Positions 1 through 6,351 of a stretch of DNA of 13,250 nt are shown here, one piece after another. The position numbers were made by a program, and so were the translations under genes. Every line of letters begins with the position of its first letter. Within the stretch, counting starts at the first letter, position 1. The stretch covers positions 1 to 13,250 of the forward strand of contig JALSMC010000193.1 in the NCBI GenBank assembly GCA_026987995.1. The letters are read 5' to 3'. Below the pieces are notes generated by a model that saw only the letters and a program-made list of their open reading frames with translations, had not been told where the DNA came from and searched no databases. Source of the stretch: Sulfurimonas sp. Lineage in GTDB: Bacteria > Campylobacterota > Campylobacteria > Campylobacterales > Sulfurimonadaceae.

Positions 1-1
1 T

Positions 2-1372
2 GATGAAAAAAAAGCGATAGAAGAAAAAATATCAAAAGAGCTTTTTAAAAGAGTAACTGCACTCTATGGTGAGGGAAAAAAGAAAGACCCTGAAGTTTTT
101 AAGGATGATATTCGCCTTGATCATAAAAAAGTAAAAACAGTTGTGAGTTACCTTGAAGATATAAATCTTAGTGAAACAGACTTAGACTCTAAAGGGAAGG
201 CATTTGAAACTTTTATGGGTTCATACTTTAGGGGAGATTTTGGGCAGTTTTTTACACCTAGAAATATTGTTAAGTTCATTGTTAGTGTTTTACCTATCAC
301 TCATGATAGCAAAGTGATTGACACATCTTGTGGTAGTGGTGGTTTTTTACTTTATGCACTTGATAAAGTGAGACAAGAAGCAGATGAATATTATCAACAT
401 GACCCAGCAAAACACTTTAGACATTGGCATGACTTCGCAGAAAAAAAGCTTTTTGGCATTGAGATAAATGAGCAGATAAGCCGAACTGCTAAAATGAATA
501 TGATTATCCATGATGATGGTCATACCAATGTCATCACAAGTGATGGACTCCTTAAAAGTGATGTAATGATTGAAAAAAGTGGCAATGATGGATTTAAATA
601 TAATAGTTTTGACTTCATTATCACAAATCCACCTTTTGGCTCATCTGTAAAACAGACAGAATCAGCATACCTACATCAATATAGCTTAGGAAATAAAGAT
701 ACTTCTTGGCTAGACTTGAAAAACTCTGCTTCAACTGAGAGAGCCAACCAAAGCACAGAAGTGCTTTTTATAGAGCAAGATTATAACTTTTTAGTAGAGG
801 GTGGTTTTTTAGCCATTGTTATACCTGATGGCATACTTACAAACAGTTCTATGCAGTATGTAAGAGACAATATCGAGCAATGGTTTAGAATAGTAGCCGT
901 CATCTCTCTTCCTCAAACTGCGTTTGCTCATACAGGTGCAGGGGTGAAAAGTTCGGTACTGTTTTTACGAAAACATAAAAAAGATGCAACTCAAAAGATA
1001 GAAAATCTCAAAAAAGAGATACAAGAAGAGGTAAAAACTTCAAATGAATATGCCCAAAAAGTAAAAGCCATAGAAAAAGCAAAAAAAGATGAGATAGCTA
1101 CCTATAAGGGTGACAAAAAGAGTGAAGCTTTTAAAGAGTTTAAAAAAGAGCTAAGTGAAAAGTACACCTCACAGATAAACAATCTCAAAGATGACCTAGA
1201 AGAGATATACATAAAAGAGAAACAATCTAAACTAGATGACTATGCTATATTTATGGCAATAGCCCAAGATATAGGTTTTGATGCTACAGGTAGAAGTACA
1301 GGAAACAATGAACTAGAAGTGATACAAAAAGAGCTTACTAGATTTATCCAAAGTGTGATTGATGATGAATAA
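2..1372 (+). CDS. hsdM: Type I restriction-modification DNA methylase subunit (HsdM), 5'-truncated by window edge
   Basis: This is the C-terminal part of an N6-adenine DNA methyltransferase, which modifies the recognition site chosen by HsdS. The frame is open from base 2, so the gene begins upstream; the GTG at 143 is internal. Visible motifs are a SAM-binding motif I written D-T-S-C-G-S-G-G (bases 320-343; many relatives have DPACGSGG) and the catalytic N-P-P-F (bases 626-637). Before motif I comes the G-x-F-F-T-P-R segment typical of HsdM. After the catalytic domain, roughly bases 990-1250 encode a Lys/Glu-rich coiled coil, probably a subunit contact. Fifty-nine bases separate it from hsdS, suggesting one operon. 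No HsdR is visible here, so whether the system restricts cannot be judged. A stand-alone methylase or a variant with a nuclease-like N-terminus is possible, since the N-terminus is not seen. Confidence 0.93.
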   Translation, partial: DEKKAIEEKISKELFKRVTALYGEGKKKDPEVFKDDIRLDHKKVKTVVSYLEDINLSETDLDSKGKAFETFMGSYFRGDFGQFFTPRNIVKFIVSVLPITHDSKVIDTSCGSGGFLLYALDKVRQEADEYYQHDPAKHFRHWHDFAEKKLFGIEINEQISRTAKMNMIIHDDGHTNVITSDGLLKSDVMIEKSGNDGFKYNSFDFIITNPPFGSSVKQTESAYLHQYSLGNKDTSWLDLKNSASTERANQSTEVLFIEQDYNFLVEGGFLAIVIPDGILTNSSMQYVRDNIEQWFRIVAVISLPQTAFAHTGAGVKSSVLFLRKHKKDATQKIENLKKEIQEEVKTSNEYAQKVKAIEKAKKDEIATYKGDKKSEAFKEFKKELSEKYTSQINNLKDDLEEIYIKEKQSKLDDYAIFMAIAQDIGFDATGRSTGNNELEVIQKELTRFIQSVIDDE

Positions 1373-1431
1373 AAACATAATCATAAAACTCCAAGAAGAG
1401 TTTAATCAACAAAAGCTTAAAGGTTCTGAGA

Positions 1432-2778
1432 ATGAGTGAGTTTAGGTTGAGTGATGGGGTGGATAAGGGTAAGACATTTTTAATTAATTATTCAAGTTTA
1501 GACAATAGGTATGACCCAAAATTTTATCATAAAAATTTTACTGATAATATTGATAGGATTAAAAATAATAATTACTCAAAACTAAATGATGTTATAGAAT
1601 TTTCATCAGAAACTTGGAATCAAAAAGATTATTTTGAAGATACATTCCCATACATTGAAATAAGTAAAATAAATACTTTAACTGGAATTATTGAAGAAAT
1701 TAAAAAAGTTGAAAAATGTAAAGCTCCAAGTCGTGCAAAAATGATTGTTAGAAATAATGATATTATTATTTCAACTACAAGACCAGATAGAGGGGCAATT
1801 TCTTATGTAAAAACAAATGATATATTAATAGCATCTACAGGTTTTTCTATATTAAGAGATATAAAAAATAATATAATTACAAAAAAATACTTATTTTATA
1901 TTCTAAAACTTCCATTAGTATTGCAACAATTTAATCAAAGAAGTAGTGGAGGAAATTATCCAGCAATAACACAAGAAGAAATATCTAAGGTCATAATACC
2001 AATACCAACAAAACCAATTCAACAAAATATTATAGATATGATGGACAAAGCCTATTTATCTAAAAAACAAAAAGAGAAACAAGCAAAAGAGCTACTAGAG
2101 AGCATTGACACTTATCTTTTAGATGAACTTGGCATCACTCTGCCTGAAGTTGATAATAGTTTGGATAAAAGAATTTTCGAGGTTAATTTGAGTGATGTTA
2201 GTGGGGGGAGGTTTGACCCATTTTATTATAAATATTGTGTAAATGTTATGAAAAGTATAAAATACGAAGAATTGGATTTGATTGAATTAGCTAATATTAA
2301 CAAAGGTCAAAGTATTACTAGTAAAGATATAGTTGAAGGTAAATATCCTGTGATTGGAGGAGGACAAACAAGTCCATATAACCATAACAAATGCAATCAT
2401 GACGATAACATAATAACAGTTAGTGCGTCAGGTGCGTATGCTGGTTATGTTTGGTATCATAATTATGCAATATTTGCTTCTGATTGTAATGTGTTACAAT
2501 CTAAAAATGAAGAAGAGTGTAAAACTGTATTTTTGTTTAATGTATTAAAGTTAAAGCAACAAGAACTCTATAATCTACAACAAGGGTCAGGACAACCTCA
2601 TGTATATGCTGATGACATTAAAAACATAAAAATCCCACTCCCCCCAATAAAAAAACAAAACGAAATAGCCGAGCATATCCAAAACATAAGAGACGAAGCA
2701 AAACAACTTAAACTTGAAGCCGTGCAAGAGTTAGAGAGTGCAAAAGCAGAAGTTGAAAAGATGATACTAGGTTTATGA
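1432..2778 (+). CDS. hsdS: Type I restriction-modification specificity subunit (HsdS)
   Basis: This 448-aa protein is the DNA-recognition subunit of the type I complex. It shows the expected two-fold layout. Each half opens with a similar R-[YF]-D-P-x-[FY] motif (residues 26-31 and 260-265). Each then has a target-recognition domain (about 50-205 and 278-408) that ends in a related stretch, ending I-P-I-P-T-K-P-I-Q-Q-N at 189-199 and I-P-L-P-P-I-K-K-Q-N at 401-410. The halves are joined by a conserved helix (about 206-240) and the protein ends in a second helix (410-448). The ATG at 1432 has AAAGG eight bases upstream. The recognition domains are far more A/T-rich than the linker: by hand count 1501-1620 is about 22% GC and 2041-2160 about 34%. 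This fits exchange of TRDs by recombination. The stop overlaps the next start as ATGA. The target sequence cannot be read from the protein. Confidence 0.93.
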   Translation: MSEFRLSDGVDKGKTFLINYSSLDNRYDPKFYHKNFTDNIDRIKNNNYSKLNDVIEFSSETWNQKDYFEDTFPYIEISKINTLTGIIEEIKKVEKCKAPSRAKMIVRNNDIIISTTRPDRGAISYVKTNDILIASTGFSILRDIKNNIITKKYLFYILKLPLVLQQFNQRSSGGNYPAITQEEISKVIIPIPTKPIQQNIIDMMDKAYLSKKQKEKQAKELLESIDTYLLDELGITLPEVDNSLDKRIFEVNLSDVSGGRFDPFYYKYCVNVMKSIKYEELDLIELANINKGQSITSKDIVEGKYPVIGGGQTSPYNHNKCNHDDNIITVSASGAYAGYVWYHNYAIFASDCNVLQSKNEEECKTVFLFNVLKLKQQELYNLQQGSGQPHVYADDIKNIKIPLPPIKKQNEIAEHIQNIRDEAKQLKLEAVQELESAKAEVEKMILGL

Positions 2779-3875
2779 TGCAAACTATAAAAATACAAAT
2801 ACACCATAAAGAGCCTTTAACAGTAAAAAAAATAGCTACTATTTTATATGATGAGATTGGTGAAGAGTATGACTTGATGATTGAAGATATAGAGGATTAT
2901 TTTACCTTTTGTAGTTGTACTGTTTTGCCTAATGAAACTTTTATAAGTGTGGTAGAGTTTAGCTTACCAGAGTTAGAAACAAGAGAGGCTAGCATTAAGG
3001 GTATTGTTTTTTCATTTTTAGATAGTGTTGCATGTATAAGTGGTGTTATAAACATAACTAAGATGAACGATAGCATTTTACAAGAGATGGCACTAAAGTA
3101 TTATGAGCAGATTATAGAGCTTGAGATGGATATGAGAGATGTTTTAACCTATATTGTCACCTATAGTAGTAAAACTATAAATGAAGAATTTTTTAAAACA
3201 TTTGGCATCAACAAAAGTGAGAAATTAGACAATGCTAACATAAAAGAAAATTTTGAAAATGGTCTCTTTTATATCTACTTTAATCATTATGCCTCTTTTA
3301 CTCAGCCTCAAAAGCTAAAAGCTGAAAAAATAGCAGAGTTTTTACAAGAACCTCACATAAGTAGCTTTGAGCAACTAAAAACAAAACTTCAAGATAGAGG
3401 TTTAAAAGAAGATAGACACATCGACTTTATAGCCTCAATAAAAGATAAACTTAAGCCTATAGAAAAAATGAGAAATGCCATCATGCATATTCGTAATATA
3501 TCAGATAATACTATTAGAAATTTTGAAATGGCGATTGAAGACAATGGAGTAAATAAAGGGATTAAAACTCTTATAGAAGATTTTTGGAATAATGAAAATG
3601 AGATTTTACAACAACAAACTTTTATGAAATTAGCAGAAATTGAAATAAGAAATATATTTAAAGAGATTGATGAAAATAAAAACTCTGATTATTGTAGTCA
3701 AAGTGATATAGTTAATACAATGCTAGATAATGATTATCAAGATTTAGAAACTTTTCAAAATGATGTTTTAGAGTATATTGATGATGAAATAAATATTTTA
3801 AATTATGCTATTACAGATGAAAATTATCAAGAACTTAGTTTAGCAATACAAGCACTTTGGGGTGAAGATGAATAA
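2775..3875 (+). CDS. HEPN-domain protein, putative ribonuclease, in the R-M operon
   Basis: I do not recognise the whole 366-aa protein, but it has the hallmarks of a HEPN fold. A helix with E-x-E-M-D-M-R at about residues 115-121 is followed about 110 residues later by E-K-M-R-N-A-I-M-H-I-R (230-240). This gives the R-x4-H motif (R233, H238) with Asn after the Arg, as in Swt1/DUF4145-like HEPN proteins. HEPN domains with R-x4-H are usually metal-independent RNases found in toxin-antitoxin, abortive-infection and R-M-linked systems. Residues 1-100 are an unassigned alpha/beta-looking region, and the C-terminal 100 residues are acidic and helical. No Walker A motif is seen, unlike PrrC and RloC. 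The start overlaps the hsdS stop (ATGA), implying translational coupling; ATG at 2778 is an alternative. Function as an RNase and dependence on the R-M complex are inference. Confidence 0.62.
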   Translation: MMQTIKIQIHHKEPLTVKKIATILYDEIGEEYDLMIEDIEDYFTFCSCTVLPNETFISVVEFSLPELETREASIKGIVFSFLDSVACISGVINITKMNDSILQEMALKYYEQIIELEMDMRDVLTYIVTYSSKTINEEFFKTFGINKSEKLDNANIKENFENGLFYIYFNHYASFTQPQKLKAEKIAEFLQEPHISSFEQLKTKLQDRGLKEDRHIDFIASIKDKLKPIEKMRNAIMHIRNISDNTIRNFEMAIEDNGVNKGIKTLIEDFWNNENEILQQQTFMKLAEIEIRNIFKEIDENKNSDYCSQSDIVNTMLDNDYQDLETFQNDVLEYIDDEINILNYAITDENYQELSLAIQALWGEDE

Positions 3876-3879
3876 TTTA
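3866..3879 (+). repeat. 14-bp direct repeat, copy 1 (start of rhuM)
   Basis: AGATGAATAATTTA occurs here across the rhuM start and the stop of the HEPN gene, and again at 4901-4914 just past the rhuM stop. The two copies bracket rhuM. One such match is about what chance gives in 13 kb of A/T-rich DNA, so only the placement makes it notable. Confidence 0.4.
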
Positions 3880-4878
3880 ACAATTAAAGATGAACTCACA
3901 GAATTTTTACTCTACAGTACTCCAACAAGTAATGTAAAAGTAGAGATTTTTATGCATAATGAAACTGTTTGGCTTCCACAAAAAAGAATGGCTGAGCTTT
4001 TCGGTGTAGATATCTCCACTATAAACGAACATCTAAAAAACATCTACAAAAGCCATGAGTTAGAAGAAGATGCAACTATTGGGAAATTCCCAATAGTTCA
4101 AACTGAGGGTAAAAGAGAAGTAAAAAGAGAAGTTAATGTTTATAACCTAGATGTTATTCTTTCAGTTGGTTATCGTGTAAACTCATCTAAGGCTACACAG
4201 TTTCGTATATGGGCTACTAAGATTTTAAAAGAGTACATCATCAAAGGCTTTGCCATGGATGATGATAGACTTAAAAACGGTAAGCACTTCGGAAAAGACT
4301 ACTTTAAAGAGCTTCTTGAAAGAGTTCGTTCAATTCGGGCAAGTGAGAGGAGAATTTATCAACAAATCACAGATATATTTGCTGAGTGTAGTTTTGATTA
4401 TGATAAAAAATCTCAAACCACAAAAGATTTTTATGCAACTGTTCAAAATAAATTTCACTTTGCTATTACAGGTAAAACGGCAGCTGAAATCGTATATGAA
4501 AATGCAGATATATCAAAGCCATTTATGGGGTTGAAAACTTGGAAAAACTCACCTGATGGACGAGTGTTAAAATCAGATGCAAGTATAGCAAAAAACTATC
4601 TTGGAGAAGATGATATTAAAAAACTTGAAAGAACTATAGGTGCATACTTTGACTATATTGAAAGAATTATTGAAAATCGTCAAGAATTGAATATGAAAGA
4701 TGTAAGTGAATCTGTAAATAAATTTTTAGAATTTAATGAGTTTCAAATTCTTGAAGGAAAAGGAAAAGTTTCACATATACAAGCAAAAGAAAAAGCTTCA
4801 AAAGAGTATGAAGAGTTTAATAAAATACAAAAAATCGAATCTGACTTTGATAAAGAGATGAAGAAGTTACTTCGTTAA
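3868..4878 (+). CDS. rhuM: RhuM-family protein
   Basis: The protein (336 aa from this ATG) matches the RhuM family, named after the Salmonella SPI-3 gene and often carried in type I R-M operons and other defence clusters; its biochemical role is not established. Counting from the GTG at 3862, the N-terminal region carries a helix-turn-helix-like segment (about residues 39-62, M-A-E-L-F-G-V-D-I-S-T-I-N-E-H-L) within a KilA/Bro-like region, suggesting DNA binding. The C-terminal domain has the family signature T-A-A-E-I-V-Y-x-N-A-D with M-G-L-K-T-W and A-K-N-Y-L (about 204-250). Its length is normal for the family. The ATG at 3868 is preferred because GGGGTGA lies just upstream, but GTG at 3862 would add two residues. 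Either start overlaps the HEPN stop, so it belongs to the same operon. The tail is Lys/Glu-rich and probably helical. Confidence 0.88.
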   Translation: MNNLTIKDELTEFLLYSTPTSNVKVEIFMHNETVWLPQKRMAELFGVDISTINEHLKNIYKSHELEEDATIGKFPIVQTEGKREVKREVNVYNLDVILSVGYRVNSSKATQFRIWATKILKEYIIKGFAMDDDRLKNGKHFGKDYFKELLERVRSIRASERRIYQQITDIFAECSFDYDKKSQTTKDFYATVQNKFHFAITGKTAAEIVYENADISKPFMGLKTWKNSPDGRVLKSDASIAKNYLGEDDIKKLERTIGAYFDYIERIIENRQELNMKDVSESVNKFLEFNEFQILEGKGKVSHIQAKEKASKEYEEFNKIQKIESDFDKEMKKLLR

Positions 4879-4900
4879 AACACACACAACAAATACGAGG

Positions 4901-4914
4901 AGATGAATAATTTA
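4901..4914 (+). repeat. 14-bp direct repeat, copy 2 (after rhuM)
   Basis: This is the second copy of AGATGAATAATTTA, 22 bases after the rhuM stop. It keeps the ATG and lies directly behind AGG, giving a 22-codon reading frame (4903-4971, beginning MNNL like rhuM) that resembles nothing I recognise. It also forms most of the left arm of the hairpin at 4906-4931. Confidence 0.4.
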
Positions 4915-4931
4915 CCTAACGGTAATTTATT
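4906..4931 (+). terminator. Hairpin downstream of rhuM, possible operon end
   Basis: AATAATTTACC and GGTAATTTATT pair as an 11-bp stem with one mismatch around a TAAC loop. Its position, 27 bases after the last gene of the R-M cluster and before the next promoter, suits a transcript end or an RNA-stabilising structure. The stem is A/T-rich and no T-run follows (the next bases are GCTCACG), so it is not a canonical intrinsic terminator. Confidence 0.35.
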
Positions 4932-4972
4932 GCTCACGACAATCGTTACAATCCAAGTATTAAATTTATAAT

Positions 4973-5011
4973 CTTTACAATTATTAAGAAATAATGTATA
5001 ATATTGTAAAG
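4973..5011 (+). promoter_or_regulatory. Operator-like inverted repeat around the promoter
   Basis: CTTTACAAT (4973-4981) and ATTGTAAAG (5003-5011) are perfect 9-bp inverted repeats separated by 21 bases. The left arm contains the -35 box, and the right arm begins directly after the -10 box. A smaller inverted repeat, ATTATT-AAGA-AATAAT (4980-4995), lies between them. This geometry would let a dimeric repressor block RNA polymerase. A toxin-antitoxin autoregulator is a natural candidate because a vapC fragment follows, but no regulator is encoded next to it. Confidence 0.5.
4974..5002 (+). promoter_or_regulatory. Near-consensus sigma70 promoter
   Basis: TTTACA (4974-4979), a 17-base spacer and a perfect TATAAT (4997-5002) form the best promoter in the window. 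Transcription would start near 5009, run through the vapC fragment as a leader of about 160 bases, and enter the bat operon. It may originally have belonged to a vapBC operon. Confidence 0.7.
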
Positions 5012-5189
5012 GAAGTGTTTGATTTTTGCAAAAGAAAAAGCGAGATTGAAAAAAAGTGGTAATATTATTGCTGACATGGACTTAATGATAGCTAGCATAG
5101 CAATTGAGAATGATTGTACTCTTTTTAGTAATAATATAAAGCACTTTGATAGAATAAAGAACTTAGACCTTGAACAAAAACTTTGTTAG
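5010..5189 (+). pseudogene. Truncated VapC-type PIN toxin (C-terminal fragment)
   Basis: After a stop codon at 5007, this frame encodes about 59 residues that read as the C-terminal part of a VapC PIN-domain RNase. It contains F-A-K-E-K-A-R-L-K-K-S-G, then I-I-A-D-M-D-L-M-I-A-S-I-A, then T-L-F-S-N-N-I-K-H-F-D-R-I-K-N-L-D-L-E. In intact VapC (about 130 aa) these follow an N-terminal half that carries the first Asp and the Glu of the catalytic acid set. That half is absent here, as is any vapB, so the fragment should be inactive. The third acid (in M-D-L-M-I-A) and the NN-xx-HF segment survive. A TTG at 5019 behind AAAGGAAG could still yield a 56-aa peptide. The 3' end overlaps the start of the next gene by 20 bases. 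A deletion joining a TA promoter to the end of vapC would explain it. Confidence 0.75.
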
Positions 5190-6282
5190 TATAGTTCTTC
5201 TTTTAGCACTTAACCTGCTAGACTTAAATGCATCCACATATAAATGGAGTGCTTCAACAGATAAAAAAATAGCCTATGTAAATGAGGCTGTTTTACTTAC
5301 CTGTATATGTGAGTTTAGTGATGAGAGTGAACTTTATACTATAGACTTTAATCCAGTTGAAGAGTATGATGAGTTTAGTATAAGGCTTTTAAAAGAGAGC
5401 CAAGTGCTAAAAAATTCTAAAAGAGTTAATACATATGAGTATATAGCCTATGTAAAAAGAGCAGGACTTATAGCTTTTGATTTTGATGTTGTTATGAAAA
5501 AGACAACACAAGAGTCTATAAACTCAACAACAAACGGGCATTATGATGATTCTAAAAGTGAGTCATTTATCTCAAGCCCTATAAAGCTCTTACCTCTCTC
5601 TATCGATATTAAAAAAACTCCTTCAAAACTTGTTGGAGAATTTACTCTAGCGGTGAAACAAGATAGCACTGAACTTGTAGCATTTGAGCCTTATAGTTTA
5701 GAAATCCAGATAGAAGGAATAGGAAACTTCTCAAGTATAGAGTCTATTGATTTTAATATTGAGGGTGTGAAAATATTTGCACAAGTTCCTATTTTAAAGA
5801 CGAAGTTCTCAAAGGCTGGAGAAAAAGGTGTTTGGAGTCAGAAGTTTGCTTTTGTGAGTGAGAAATCATTTGTAGTTCCTGAGTTAGTTATAGAGTACTT
5901 TGATGTAAAAACAGCTACCTTAAAGATGCTTATATACGAGGGAGTAAGTGTAAAAGTTGATGGGGATGTATATAAACAAGAGGAGATATTTGATACAAAA
6001 GAAAAAGAAGAGCTTTTTTTTAAGCAGGAGTACTTTTACTATCTCCTCATCTTTTTACTTGGTTATTTAATGGCAAAAATCAAATTAAATATATTCAATC
6101 GACAGAGGACAGAGGAAGAACTTTTTCTTAAATGTATTAAAAAGACGAGCTCTTTAGAAGAACTATGTTTTCTTTTGGTCAGTAAAGATATGAAGAAGTA
6201 TGAAGAACTCATATTAAAAATAGAGTCAAAAGAACTTACATCTCTAAATAAAGCTAAACAGATGATGTTTGACATTCATTAA
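5170..6282 (+). CDS. Short BatD-like protein, first gene of the bat operon
   Basis: This is a 370-aa periplasm-facing membrane protein. It has a signal peptide (residues 1-22, hydrophobic core V-S-I-V-L-L-L-A-L), beta-rich Ig-like regions, one transmembrane segment (about 287-304) and a cytoplasmic tail of about 65 residues. It is a paralogue of the BatD at the end of the operon. Shared positions include G-E-F-T-L, E-G-I-G-N-F-S-S-I-E-S and F-V-S-E-K-S-F-V-V-P followed by Y-F-D-V-K-T. It lacks the extra N-terminal Ig-like domain of about 115 residues found in that gene. The only usable start is TTG at 5170: a stop in this frame lies at 5164 and no ATG comes before the end of the signal peptide. 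That start lies inside the vapC fragment, with no strong Shine-Dalgarno sequence. Its neighbours argue for a role in the MoxR/VWA envelope complex, but no specific function is known. Confidence 0.78.
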   Translation: MNKNFVSIVLLLALNLLDLNASTYKWSASTDKKIAYVNEAVLLTCICEFSDESELYTIDFNPVEEYDEFSIRLLKESQVLKNSKRVNTYEYIAYVKRAGLIAFDFDVVMKKTTQESINSTTNGHYDDSKSESFISSPIKLLPLSIDIKKTPSKLVGEFTLAVKQDSTELVAFEPYSLEIQIEGIGNFSSIESIDFNIEGVKIFAQVPILKTKFSKAGEKGVWSQKFAFVSEKSFVVPELVIEYFDVKTATLKMLIYEGVSVKVDGDVYKQEEIFDTKEKEELFFKQEYFYYLLIFLLGYLMAKIKLNIFNRQRTEEELFLKCIKKTSSLEELCFLLVSKDMKKYEELILKIESKELTSLNKAKQMMFDIH

Positions 6283-6290
6283 CCGTGTGT

Positions 6291-6321
6291 TTTACAATGA
6301 TTAACCACAAGTGATTATACT
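6291..6321 (+). promoter_or_regulatory. Possible internal promoter before moxR
   Basis: TTTACA (6291-6296) and TATACT (6316-6321) are separated by 19 bases, wider than ideal. They lie in the 69-base gap before moxR, the only sizeable gap within the operon. This could give MoxR and the downstream genes transcription independent of the first gene. The support is sequence similarity only. Confidence 0.3.
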
Positions 6322-6351
6322 TACAGCATAAATAAATCGAGGTGTTGTGAA

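Noticed and set aside
143..145. GTG at 143 as the start of hsdM
   Set aside because: The frame is open to the left edge with HsdM-like sequence before it, so this codon is internal.
1362..1439. 25-codon frame from the end of hsdM into hsdS, starting with two ATGs
   Set aside because: It has no recognisable similarity and its length is easily reached by chance. It could at most help couple hsdS translation to hsdM, so it was not listed as a gene.
4250..4534. 94-aa frame inside rhuM
   Set aside because: It is an alternative frame of a well-matched RhuM coding sequence with no independent features.
4903..4971. 22-codon frame after rhuM beginning MNNL
   Set aside because: Only the repeat copy gives it a start and an AGGAG touching the ATG without proper spacing. 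The peptide resembles nothing recognised and much of it lies in a hairpin.
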